This document shows, piece after piece, positions 7,680-14,311 of a DNA stretch of 21,306 nt. The notes beneath the pieces were generated by a model. It saw only the letters and a list, made by a program, of their open reading frames with translations. It made no database searches and was not told the DNA's origin. Every line of letters starts with the position of its first letter. Positions within the stretch are counted from its first letter, which is position 1. A program made the position numbers and the translations under genes. The DNA is taken from contig NZ_BAPT01000035.1 of NCBI RefSeq assembly GCF_025995235.1, forward strand, positions 1 through 21,306. Direction: 5' to 3'. This DNA is from Ameyamaea chiangmaiensis (lineage in GTDB: Bacteria; Pseudomonadota; Alphaproteobacteria; Acetobacterales; Acetobacteraceae).

Positions 7680-8504
7680 TCAGGCGATCGCAAGCTGGCG
7701 CTTGAACTTTCTCTGCCGTCGCTGGATCAGCGCGAACACCGCCCGCGACGCCCAGTCCTGAAGGCGCGAGTGAGGCGTGAAGCCGATGGTCTTGAAGATC
7801 ATCGACGTCACGCGGTTGATGTGGCGGGGACGATAAAAACCCATGGCATGCACCATATACAGCGCGATGCAGCGCTGATGGTCGTAGGGCATGTCGGGCG
7901 GCTCGTTGGTAGTGTGATAGGCCGAGGCCAGCTCGTCGTCCTCGCTCTCGGTCACGCGGCCCAGCGCGATGCGGGTGCGCTGCCAGACGCTGAGTTTCTC
8001 GCGCGTCAGATAGCGGTGCATATGGTCGTAGAACAGCTTGAAGTGCCGGTATTCGTCGGCGGCGATCTGCTTGCAGATGGCCTTGAGCAGCGGCTCCTCC
8101 GTCGCGTCCGCCAGAGCGGTATAGAACGATGACGTGCCGGTCTCGACCATGCAGCGCGCGATCAGTTCACCCGTGCGCGATCCCCGGACCGACGCATCGA
8201 CGTCCAGATCGATGTGATAGGACGCACGATAGCGCTCGAACGCGTCCATGTAGTCCCACGTCGGATCGGCCAGCATCGCCCAGCGGCCCAGCGCGTCCCC
8301 GTGCTGCACTTCCTCAATCGCCCAGTTGTCGGCCGCCTGACGGAAATCGGGATCATCGATGAACACATTGTTCAGATAGCGCGCGTAATCCACGCCATTG
8401 CGTTCGACGACCGAGGCAGCCTTGACCGTCGGCACGATCCGGGGGTCGACCTTTGACGGGTCGAAACTGTCCCAGTCCATCTGTTCGATACGCCAGTGCT
8501 TCAT
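7680..8504 (-). CDS. Ferritin-like diiron protein (acyl-ACP desaturase-like)
   Basis: A 274-residue, mostly helical protein with a complete carboxylate-bridged diiron signature: E34, E65-x-x-H68 (AIEEVQHGD), E121 (MVETGTSSF) and E151-x-x-H154 (AADEYRHFK). The order E, ExxH, E, ExxH matches the acyl-ACP desaturase/ferritin-like superfamily, so an O2-dependent desaturase or oxidase is plausible. The substrate is unknown. The C-terminus is rich in Arg and Lys (IQRRQRKFKRQ). The start at ATG 8504 is preceded by a weak ribosome site; the open frame continues upstream, but the homologous-looking sequence begins at MKHWRIEQMDWDSF. It is divergent from bioB and 39 bases upstream of the Dabb gene, with which it may form an operon. 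Confidence 0.82.
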   Translation of the reverse strand: MKHWRIEQMDWDSFDPSKVDPRIVPTVKAASVVERNGVDYARYLNNVFIDDPDFRQAADNWAIEEVQHGDALGRWAMLADPTWDYMDAFERYRASYHIDLDVDASVRGSRTGELIARCMVETGTSSFYTALADATEEPLLKAICKQIAADEYRHFKLFYDHMHRYLTREKLSVWQRTRIALGRVTESEDDELASAYHTTNEPPDMPYDHQRCIALYMVHAMGFYRPRHINRVTSMIFKTIGFTPHSRLQDWASRAVFALIQRRQRKFKRQLAIA

Positions 8505-8564
8505 CTTGGCCCGTCTGTCTGTGCCATCCCCGACCGTAAAGAAGGCGGAGCGTTGATCGGTTTC

Positions 8565-8605
8565 GTCCGGACTATCGCGATTTGCCCGAATGCGCCAGTC
8601 CGGAC
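8565..8605. promoter_or_regulatory. Paired GTCCGGAC palindromes in the diiron gene/bioB divergent region
   Basis: Two identical perfect 8-base palindromes, GTCCGGAC at 8565-8572 and 8598-8605, are spaced 33 bases start to start, about three helical turns. They lie in the 232-base non-coding stretch between two divergent starts. Such an arrangement fits cooperative binding of a dimeric regulator, but no regulator can be named and no clear -35/-10 pair was found here. Confidence 0.3.
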
Positions 8606-8736
8606 GCACCGGTCGACGACCTTCCGGGATGGACCATGGCGCTTGCGGGGCCGGGACCGGACATGGCATGGAGAGCGGCTTGCGGGTGGCCTCGGGCCTG
8701 CCTGCGCCTCGGATGTGTCCGACAACGGAGAGACCA

Positions 8737-9738
8737 ATGCCCGACGGCATCGCGCCCACGCTTTCGACCGGCCGCCCGACGCCCGCGTTCCCGGTTCGCC
8801 ACGACTGGACGCGCGAGGAAGTCGCCGCCCTGATCGCGCTTCCCTTCCCCGAACTGATGTACCGGGCACAGACCGTGCACCGCGCGCGGTTCGATCCGAC
8901 CGAGATCCAGATCTCGACGCTGCTGTCGATCAAGACCGGCGGCTGTCCCGAAGACTGCGCCTACTGCCCGCAAAGTGCCCAGCACGAGGACGGCGTCAAG
9001 GCCAGCCGCCTGATGGCGGTCGAGGCCGTCCTGAAGGAGGCCCGCGCCGCGCGTGACGCCGGGGCGGCCCGTTTCTGCATGGGGGCCGCATGGCGTTCGC
9101 CCAAGGAGCGCGATCTCGACACCGTCTGCGCCATGATCGAGGGCGTGAAGGAACTGGGGCTGGAAACCTGCGTGACGCTGGGCATGCTCGACGCCGGGCA
9201 GACCGCGCGGCTGCGCGACGCGGGGCTGGATTACTACAACCATAACCTCGACACCTCGCCCGAATATTATGGCAAGATCATCACCACCCGCACCTACCAG
9301 GAGCGCCTCGACACGCTGTCGAACGTGCGCGACGCGGGCATCAATGTGTGCTGCGGCGGGATCGTGGGCATGGGCGAGGACGAATCCGACCGCGCCGGAC
9401 TGATCGCGACGCTGGCCAGCCTGCCCCGGCACCCTGAAAGCGTGCCGATCAACCTGCTGGTGCGTGTCGCGGGCACACCGCTGGCCGAGGCGGAGGCGGT
9501 GGACCCGATCGAGTTCGTGCGCATCATCGCGGCAGCGCGCATCACCATGCCGGAAAGCCATGTGCGTCTGGCCGCGGGCCGCGAGAACATGACGGACGAG
9601 GCCCACGCCCTGTGCTTCCTCGCGGGTGCGAACTCGATCTTCTACGGCGAAAAGCTGCTGACCACGCCGAACCCGGCCGAGAACCGCGACCGCCGTCTTC
9701 TGGCTGAACTGGGCATGCACGCGGCCGGCACGCACTGA
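8737..9738 (+). CDS. bioB: Biotin synthase
   Basis: This radical-SAM enzyme inserts sulfur into dethiobiotin in the last step of biotin synthesis. The protein has 333 residues. The [4Fe-4S]-AdoMet motif is C70-P-E-D-C74-A-Y-C77. The ligands of the sacrificial [2Fe-2S] cluster are C114, C145, C205 and R277. Compared with the E. coli enzyme (C53/57/60, C97, C128, C188, R260 from memory), all are shifted by exactly 17 residues, so the core has no insertion or deletion. I chose ATG 8737 because GGAGAG lies four bases upstream; the open frame extends to 8590, but those residues look non-coding. No other bio gene is in the window, so bioB is separate from any bioFADC cluster. A strong hairpin terminator follows. 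Confidence 0.98.
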   Translation: MPDGIAPTLSTGRPTPAFPVRHDWTREEVAALIALPFPELMYRAQTVHRARFDPTEIQISTLLSIKTGGCPEDCAYCPQSAQHEDGVKASRLMAVEAVLKEARAARDAGAARFCMGAAWRSPKERDLDTVCAMIEGVKELGLETCVTLGMLDAGQTARLRDAGLDYYNHNLDTSPEYYGKIITTRTYQERLDTLSNVRDAGINVCCGGIVGMGEDESDRAGLIATLASLPRHPESVPINLLVRVAGTPLAEAEAVDPIEFVRIIAAARITMPESHVRLAAGRENMTDEAHALCFLAGANSIFYGEKLLTTPNPAENRDRRLLAELGMHAAGTH

Positions 9739-9742
9739 CCGG

Positions 9743-9777
9743 CGTTTCGGGCGGGGGCGCTCCCTCCGCCCGGAACG
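9743..9777. terminator. Bidirectional terminator hairpin between bioB and the molbindin gene
   Basis: A 12-pair stem, CGTTTCGGGCGG (9743-9754) with CCGCCCGGAACG (9766-9777) including one G-T pair, can be extended by GGG/CCC around a CGCT loop. It lies between two convergent genes five bases after the bioB stop. There is no long T-tract, so efficiency is uncertain. Confidence 0.7.
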
Positions 9778-9783
9778 GCGTGC

Positions 9784-9990
9784 CTACTTGCCGACGATGA
9801 CGTCGGATGACTTGACGATGGCCGAGACCGCGTCCCCGACCTTGAGGTCCAGGTCCGCCACAGCTTCGTTCGTGATCGAGGAGGTCACGATCGCGCCGCC
9901 CCCGATGTCGATCCGGACATGCGCTGTCGTGGTTCCGAGAACGACCTCGACAACCTTGCCGGCCAGAACGTTACGCGCACTGAGCTTCAT
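9784..9990 (-). CDS. mop: Molbindin (Mop/TOBE-domain molybdate-binding protein)
   Basis: A 68-residue single TOBE/Mop domain: MKLSARNVLAGKVVEVVLGT, then AHVRIDIGGGAIVTSSITNEAVADLDLKVGDAVSAIVKSSDVIVGK. Single-domain molbindins assemble as hexamers in the cytoplasm and store or buffer molybdate or tungstate oxyanions. The SITNEAV segment is the usual oxyanion-contact region. The length is exactly that of classical molbindins. The start is an ATGATG pair (9993/9990); GGGAG sits three bases before the first and six before the second, so I prefer 9990. It lies 80 bases downstream of the malic enzyme gene on the same strand, with a small CCGTCC/GGACGG hairpin (10021-10035) in between. No modABC genes are in the window. 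Confidence 0.9.
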   Translation of the reverse strand: MKLSARNVLAGKVVEVVLGTTTAHVRIDIGGGAIVTSSITNEAVADLDLKVGDAVSAIVKSSDVIVGK

Positions 9991-10070
9991 CATCTTCTCC
10001 CGCACTCTGTAAGGATGCGACCGTCCCATGGACGGGACCGGACCTTCAACGGCCCGTCCCCGCCAACGTC

Positions 10071-11708
10071 TCAGACCTGAGGCGCGGGATAGTCGGGGCT
10101 GTAGGTCAGGCTCTCGATCCACGCGCGGATATCGGCCGGACGCTCCACCTGCGCCAGGCCGTTGTCGAACATGAACGCCGCCAGGCGGCAGGCCGACGTG
10201 ATCTGGATCGCCATGATGTCGCTCTGCGGCGGATAGAGCAGCCCCTTGGCCATGCCCTCGGGACCGATCTGGTCGGACAGCGCGCGCGCCGCCTCGATCA
10301 GCACGTCATCCGTGACGCGGGTCGGCTTCACGCCGAAGCTGGCCAGCGCCAGACCGGGGAAGATGTAGAAATTGTTCGCCTGCCCCGGGTAGAACAGGCG
10401 TTCGCCCAGTGCCACGGGCGGGAACTGAACGCCACCGGCATACAGCGCGCGGCCATCCGTCCAGCGATAGGCCTCGTCCGCCGTGCACTCCGCGTGTGGA
10501 ATCGACAACGGGAAAAAGATCGGCCGCTCGTTCAGATCGCCCATCAAACGGACGACCTCTTCAGTGAAGGTCCCGCCTGCGGTCGAGACGCCGACCAGCA
10601 CCGTCGGGCGTGCGCGTTCGATCACCTCCCTCAGCCCGTCACCAGGAGCGGCGTCCCGGGCATAGGGGCGCTGTTCGACGGTCAGGTCATTGCGCGCGGG
10701 CGTGATCGGGCCGTCCTTGTCCAGCATCGTCATGGCCGCGCGGGCCTCGTCGAGGGTCGCCCCCTCGTCCTGCATCGCGCGGACCAGAAGATCGGCGATA
10801 CCCACCGCTGACGCACCCGCGCCGAGGAACACCACCCGCTGGTCGCGCAGGCGGCCGCCCGTGGTGCGCAGCGCGGTCATCAGCCCGGCCAGCGTAACGG
10901 ACGCGGTGCCCTGGATGTCGTCATTATAGCACAGGATACGGTCCTTGTAGCGCGCCAGGGTGCGCAGCGCGTCGGTGCCCTTCCAGTCCTCGAAATGGAT
11001 CAGGCAGTCCGGGAACACGTCCTGCACGGCGTCGATGAACTCGGCCACGAACGCGTCCAGCTCGGCCGGGGGCGGGGGCGAACGGCGCAGGCCGAGGTAG
11101 AGCGGATCGATCCATAAAGATTCGTTCGTCGTCCCGATATCGAGCTGGATCGGCATCGTCACGCGCGGGGGCACCGCGCCGCAGGCTGTGTAGAGCTGAA
11201 GCTTGCCGATCGGGATCCCCATCCCGTTCACGCCGATATCGCCAAGACTGAGGATACGGCCGCCGGTCGTCACGCAGATGAAGCGCACATCCTTGTGCGG
11301 CCAGTTGCGCAGGACCTCGGCGATGCGGCCCTTCATGTCGAGGGTAATGTACATCCCGCGCGGCCGCCGGTAGATATGGCTGAACAGACGGCACGCCTCG
11401 CCCAGGGTCGGCGCATAGACGATCGGCACGAACCGCGCCGGGTCGGACATCAGCACCTTGTAGAACAGGGTCTCGTTGCGATCGTTCAGGCCGGTCAGAT
11501 AGATGTAGCGTTCGAGATTGTTCGGCTCGGCATCCAGATGCTGCAACGCGCGCTCCAGTTGCCGGTCGATCGTCTCGACCTGCGGCGGCAAGAGACCCTC
11601 AAGCCCGTAAGCACGTCGCTCCGCGACCGAAAATGCCGTTCCCTTGTTGGCATTCGGATCATTCAGCAGCGCAGATCCGGTCAAGATCTCTCCGTGCGTC
11701 TGGGACAT
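10071..11708 (-). CDS. maeA: Malic enzyme, SfcA/MaeA type (NAD-dependent malate dehydrogenase, decarboxylating)
   Basis: This enzyme oxidatively decarboxylates L-malate to pyruvate. It has 545 residues, full length for the large SfcA-type enzymes. Active-site landmarks are present: Y98 (IVYAPTLGEAC), R151 (GGRILSLGD), catalytic K169 (GIPIGKL), metal ligands E240-D241 (HFEDWKG) and the aspartates of YNDDIQGT (263-264). The Rossmann motif FLGAGASAVG begins at about residue 294. The usual substrate-loop motif LSNPT is replaced by L-S-I403-P-H and is two residues shorter, while the later NNFYIFPG motif is intact. The SfcA-type architecture suggests NAD use, but cofactor choice is not proven. ATG 11708 has AGGAG nine bases upstream. 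The 265-base upstream gap contains competing inverted repeats. Confidence 0.93.
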   Translation of the reverse strand: MSQTHGEILTGSALLNDPNANKGTAFSVAERRAYGLEGLLPPQVETIDRQLERALQHLDAEPNNLERYIYLTGLNDRNETLFYKVLMSDPARFVPIVYAPTLGEACRLFSHIYRRPRGMYITLDMKGRIAEVLRNWPHKDVRFICVTTGGRILSLGDIGVNGMGIPIGKLQLYTACGAVPPRVTMPIQLDIGTTNESLWIDPLYLGLRRSPPPPAELDAFVAEFIDAVQDVFPDCLIHFEDWKGTDALRTLARYKDRILCYNDDIQGTASVTLAGLMTALRTTGGRLRDQRVVFLGAGASAVGIADLLVRAMQDEGATLDEARAAMTMLDKDGPITPARNDLTVEQRPYARDAAPGDGLREVIERARPTVLVGVSTAGGTFTEEVVRLMGDLNERPIFFPLSIPHAECTADEAYRWTDGRALYAGGVQFPPVALGERLFYPGQANNFYIFPGLALASFGVKPTRVTDDVLIEAARALSDQIGPEGMAKGLLYPPQSDIMAIQITSACRLAAFMFDNGLAQVERPADIRAWIESLTYSPDYPAPQV

Positions 11709-11742
11709 GACAACAGACTCCTACATGCTTTGGCGGGCTCTC

Positions 11743-11797
11743 GCGGGTTTGACCCGCACACCGGCCCTTTCGGGTGCCAGACAACCCGACGCGGGTC
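11743..11797 (-). promoter_or_regulatory. Mutually exclusive hairpins in the malic enzyme leader
   Basis: Reading with the gene, GACCCGC (11797-11791) can pair with GCGGGTC (11757-11751), enclosing CACC/GGTG and GAAA-loop elements. The same GCGGGT can instead pair with ACCCGC (11748-11743) across a 3-base loop. The later pairing lies about 20 bases before the AGGAG ribosome site. This three-segment layout resembles attenuators, but GC-rich DNA makes such repeats by chance fairly often. The rest of the gap 11709-11973 shows no gene. Confidence 0.25.
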
Positions 11798-11973
11798 AAC
11801 GCACAGACGGGCACGGCAGCCCCGTCCGACCGCCCCATCCGGGACAGGGAACCCCAAGGCGCGCCCACGCAGGCCCCATCGCCGGGCGGCGGACGGCACA
11901 CCCGCCCCTACCCTCACCCACCCGCGCCCGCACGTGTAACCGGGGCCATCGGCGCGGGGCGCGCGCCGTCCCC

Positions 11974-12570
11974 TCAGGACGCGTCGCGCCCGGAGGCGGC
12001 CGTGGCGCAGGCACCGGCGCGAAAGCAGCCGGGCTCATGATCGTCGATCATCCCTACCGCCTGCATCCAGGCATGGACGATCACCGGCCCCACGAAGCGA
12101 AAGCCGCGCTGTCGCAGGGCGCGCGCGAGAGCCTCGGACAGCGGGGTCCGCGTCAGGCCGCTGCCCGTCGACCTCTCCCCCACCATCGCCCAGACGAAGG
12201 GGCCAAACGGCTCGCCCCGCGCCCGCATCGCGACATAGGCGCGTGCGTTGCCGATGGTCGCCTCGATCTTCGCACGTGATCGGATGATCGCGGCGTCCTG
12301 CAACAGCCGTGTGACGTCGGCCGAGGTGAAGCTGGCCACGCGGTCGGGGTCGAACCCCGCGAACGCGGCCCGCAGCGCGTCGCGGCGTTGCAGGATGATC
12401 CGCCACGACAGTCCGGCCTGAAAACCGTCGAGCATCAGTTTTTCCCACAAGGCACGGCCGTCATGGACGGGAACGCCCCATTCCGCGTCGTGATACGCCT
12501 TCAGAAGCGGATCCTGGCACGCCCAAGCGCAGCGGTGCGGCGACGCGTCACCGAGGAACGGCAGGGGCAT
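11974..12570 (-). CDS. tag: DNA-3-methyladenine glycosylase I
   Basis: A base-excision repair enzyme that removes 3-methyladenine from alkylated DNA. The 198-residue protein aligns by eye with E. coli Tag throughout: RCAWACQDPLLKAYHDAEWGVP, GLSWRIILQRRDALRAAF, DAAIIRSRAKIEATIGNARAY, RGFRFVGPVIVHAWMQAVGMIDDH. The structural zinc ligands correspond to C14, H27, H178 and C182, and the base-stacking Trp is W56. At the place of E. coli Glu38 this protein has Asp48. ATG 12570 is preceded by GAGGAG at good spacing; the longer open frame upstream runs back through the divergent gene and is a shadow. It shares an AT-rich palindromic intergenic region with the gene at 12673. Confidence 0.96.
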   Translation of the reverse strand: MPLPFLGDASPHRCAWACQDPLLKAYHDAEWGVPVHDGRALWEKLMLDGFQAGLSWRIILQRRDALRAAFAGFDPDRVASFTSADVTRLLQDAAIIRSRAKIEATIGNARAYVAMRARGEPFGPFVWAMVGERSTGSGLTRTPLSEALARALRQRGFRFVGPVIVHAWMQAVGMIDDHEPGCFRAGACATAASGRDAS

Positions 12571-12594
12571 GACATTCTCCTCACGTGAATTATC

Positions 12595-12621
12595 ATTTGC
12601 AATTGAGAATTGATCGCAAAT
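12595..12621. promoter_or_regulatory. AT-rich palindromic operator (Fur-like) over divergent promoters
   Basis: ATTTGC (12595-12600) and GCAAAT (12616-12621) form a perfect 6-base inverted repeat around AATTGAGAATTGATC, a marked AT-rich island in GC-rich DNA. The core resembles Fur-type iron boxes. On the plus strand TTGCAA (12598-12603), a 17-base spacer and TAAGAT (12621-12626) make a plausible promoter that overlaps the palindrome. On the minus strand TTGCGA and TGATAA make a weaker one toward tag. A second perfect palindrome, TCACGTGA, lies at 12581-12588. Iron control is an inference. Confidence 0.45.
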
Positions 12622-12672
12622 AAGATCAGCCATCACAACACAGGGACCGGAGTCGCCACTCCGGAGACACGG

Positions 12673-13290
12673 ATGACCTCGACAGCCACCATGCTCCATG
12701 CCCCCAACCTGAGCGACCTGTCCTGTAGCGAGCGCCTGACCATCTGGACGGTGCGGCGACTGGCGCGGCGGCGCACCGGCGCGCCGGCAGCCTCGGCGGT
12801 ACCGGCCGAGGGGTTGTTCCTGCCGTGCTTCCGGCGCGACTTCGACGACGTGGCCACGGCGTTTTCCACTGCACTGGACCGGCTGGCGACGGTGCGCGGG
12901 GGCGCTCTGGATATCGCGATCCCCCGTGCCCAGGCGCTGACCGCGACCGAAGCCTGCCTGCTCGACGCCACGACGGCCGCACAGGCCGGGGAGGAAGCCA
13001 CCATGAGACGCATTCTGCGCCGCCTGTTCCCCCACCACCATATTCTGGCCCCCTTCGCCGCCGCGGTCACGCAACTCGGCGCGTGCCTGGCCGGGGCGGG
13101 TCATTGGCTGCCCCGGCCACGGGCGGTGCTGACCGCCGCCGCATCGGACGGCGTGCCGGCAGACCAGGAGACACGACGCGCGGCCGCCAGTCTGTCGGCC
13201 CTCGTGCGGTGGCATGACCTCGACATGGGCACGACCCACGTGCTGTGGCCTCAACCCGATGAGCTTGCGGGCCATCGCCTGCACGCCTGA
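12673..13290 (+). CDS. Hypothetical protein downstream of a Fur-like palindrome
   Basis: I do not recognise this 205-residue protein. ATG 12673 is chosen because GGAG lies six bases upstream; the frame stays open to a TTG at 12610, inside the palindromic operator, which is unlikely to be translated. It starts MTSTATMLHAPNLSDLSCSERLTIWTVRRLARRR, an amphipathic and basic segment, followed by GLFLPCFRRDFDDVATAFSTALDRLATV. There is a helical middle (QALTATEACLLDATTAAQAGEEATMRRILRRLFPHHHILAPFAAAV) with a His triplet (FPHHHI), and the end is LAGHRLHA. There is no signal peptide and no clear membrane span. Composition and codon use look like the neighbours, supporting a real gene. It probably forms an operon with the small gene at 13343, 52 bases on. 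The operator suggests a metal-related role, which is unproven. Confidence 0.75.
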   Translation: MTSTATMLHAPNLSDLSCSERLTIWTVRRLARRRTGAPAASAVPAEGLFLPCFRRDFDDVATAFSTALDRLATVRGGALDIAIPRAQALTATEACLLDATTAAQAGEEATMRRILRRLFPHHHILAPFAAAVTQLGACLAGAGHWLPRPRAVLTAAASDGVPADQETRRAAASLSALVRWHDLDMGTTHVLWPQPDELAGHRLHA

Positions 13291-13342
13291 ACTATCTCGG
13301 ATGGACGGGGCGACCCGTTTCCTGATGACGGAAGGAACGCTC

Positions 13343-13549
13343 ATGGTGTCCGTCTTCCCGTTCTGCCACCCGGCCCGGACGCCCTCGTCGACCGGGCCGC
13401 GCCACACGGCGCCGCCCGCGTCCGAGGCTCCCCCGACGTTACGCGCGGGGCGCCTGACCCTGCCGCGGCATAGCGACGTTCTCGACGCACTGGCCTGTCA
13501 GGAGACAGGGCTGGTGTGGTTCCACGACCGGCCCGGCCCGACGCCCTAG
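13343..13549 (+). CDS. Small hypothetical protein, second gene after the palindromic operator
   Basis: A 68-residue open frame from ATG 13343, with AAGGA six to seven bases upstream, to TAG at 13549. The frame is open further upstream, but that part overlaps the previous gene in another frame and has no ribosome site. The protein begins VSVFPFCHPAR, has a Pro/Ala/Ser-rich stretch, then RAGRLTLPRHSDVLDALACQETGLVWFHDRPGP. I see no known motif; the C-terminal 35 residues look like a small folded element. It is placed in the same direction as the gene at 12673 and ends just before a strong shared terminator, which supports a real second cistron. It could also be non-coding. Confidence 0.5.
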   Translation: MVSVFPFCHPARTPSSTGPRHTAPPASEAPPTLRAGRLTLPRHSDVLDALACQETGLVWFHDRPGPTP

Positions 13550-13555
13550 CCTGCC

Positions 13556-13580
13556 CCCGCGATCGTCACGATCAGGCGGG
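13556..13580. terminator. Bidirectional terminator between the small hypothetical gene and copZ
   Basis: CCCGC (13556-13560) pairs with GCGGG (13576-13580), and GATCGT (13561-13566) pairs with ACGATC (13568-13573) around a single C, with a two-base bulge. The stem lies seven bases after the plus-strand stop and overlaps the last codon of the convergent copper chaperone gene. Confidence 0.6.
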
Positions 13581-13781
13581 AACGTCGAAGCCCGCGTCCT
13601 CGATGGCGGCGCGCAGGGACGACGGCGACACGCGGCCCGGATCATAGTCGACGCTGGCACGCGCGGCCGCGCGGTCGACCGTGGCCGACACGACACCGTC
13701 GAGGGCCGACAGAGCCTTCTGAAGGCCGCTCGAACACCCGTCACAGGTCATGCCCTCAACGGTGAAAAATGCTGTCTGCAT
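13572..13781 (-). CDS. copZ: Heavy-metal-associated domain copper chaperone (CopZ-like)
   Basis: A 69-residue single HMA domain with the metal site M11-T-C13-D-G-C16, which in this family binds Cu(I) between the two cysteines. The pattern VEGMTCDGCSSGLQKALSALDGVVSATVD, then ASVDYDPGRVSPSSLRAAIEDAGFDV, is the full beta-alpha-beta-beta-alpha-beta fold. There is no signal, so it is a cytoplasmic carrier. AAGGA lies nine bases before ATG 13781. The gene is 30 bases downstream of a CsoR-type sensor, so it is probably in the sensor's regulon. The usual CopA ATPase partner is not in the window. Confidence 0.93.
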   Translation of the reverse strand: MQTAFFTVEGMTCDGCSSGLQKALSALDGVVSATVDRAAARASVDYDPGRVSPSSLRAAIEDAGFDVPA

Positions 13782-13811
13782 GGCTATGGTTCCTTTGCGA
13801 ACACGGTTGGC

Positions 13812-14138
13812 CTATCGGATCATCCTGCGGATCACCTCCATCACCTCGGCGATGGCCGCATCCCCGTCCGCCTCCGACGCGCCGATCGCGCGGCGCAGGC
13901 ACCCGTCAGCATGATTGGCCAGAAGCTGGACGGCAAGGCCGTCAAGGGCCGACTTCACCGCCGACACCTGCGTCAGGATATCGAGGCAGTAGCGGTCATT
14001 GTCCAGCATGGCGGCAAGGCCCGCGACCTGTCCCTCGATCCGGCGCACGCGATTGAGCAGCGCGCGCTTGTCCGGCTGCACGACGGTGCGCGAGAGGGAT
14101 TCTCCCGCCGGGGGCGGGCCGTCGGGCGCGCCGGTCAC
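13812..14138 (-). CDS. csoR: CsoR/RcnR-family metal-sensing repressor, copper-type
   Basis: A 108-residue all-helical repressor of the CsoR family (formerly DUF156). The family core is KRALLNRVRRIEGQVAGLAAMLDNDRYCLDILTQVSAVKSALDGLAVQLLANHADGC. The three Cu(I)-sensing ligands are C51, H76 and C80, with the 25- and 4-residue spacing seen in CsoR; formaldehyde sensors of the FrmR type lack the last Cys. It should repress its operon until Cu(I) binds. The start is uncertain: the GTG at 14138 has no good ribosome site and adds about 20 residues before the fold. Another GTG at codon 20 is possible but also poor. Translation may be coupled to the small membrane protein gene ending 26 bases upstream. 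Confidence 0.9.
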   Translation of the reverse strand: MTGAPDGPPPAGESLSRTVVQPDKRALLNRVRRIEGQVAGLAAMLDNDRYCLDILTQVSAVKSALDGLAVQLLANHADGCLRRAIGASEADGDAAIAEVMEVIRRMIR

Positions 14139-14164
14139 GGGATCAACGCCACAGGACCGACGGT

Positions 14165-14311
14165 TCAGAGTTCTTCCTCATCGCGCTCGATATTCTCCTC
14201 GATGGTCGCGGCGCTGTTACGTCCGGTGACCAGATCGCGGATCGCCCCGAAGGCCGCGAAAACCGCGAGCACCACCAGCAGAACGCCGAACACGGCAAAG
14301 AGAAACACCAT
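14165..14311 (-). CDS. 48-residue single-span membrane protein overlapping the XRE gene stop
   Basis: A short open frame in which the ATG (14311-14309) shares its A with the TGA stop of the XRE gene (sequence TGATG), the classic geometry of translational re-initiation. The product has one hydrophobic segment at residues 2-24 (VFLFAVFGVLLVVLAVFAAFG), a short basic region (IRDLVTGRN) and a highly acidic tail (IEENIERDEEEL). It is therefore predicted to be a bitopic inner-membrane micro-protein. It ends at 14165, 26 bases before the CsoR gene. There is no independent ribosome site, consistent with coupling. I know no family for it; its role is unknown. Confidence 0.65.
   Translation of the reverse strand: MVFLFAVFGVLLVVLAVFAAFGAIRDLVTGRNSAATIEENIERDEEEL

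Noticed and set aside
8505..8933. Long N-terminal extension of the diiron protein across the bioB start
   Set aside because: The extension is antisense to bioB and low-complexity; the diiron protein makes sense from ATG 8504.
9784..10122. 112-residue version of the molbindin
   Set aside because: The extra N-terminal residues run through the intergenic hairpin and the end of the malic enzyme gene; the classical 68-residue size and a ribosome site support 9990.
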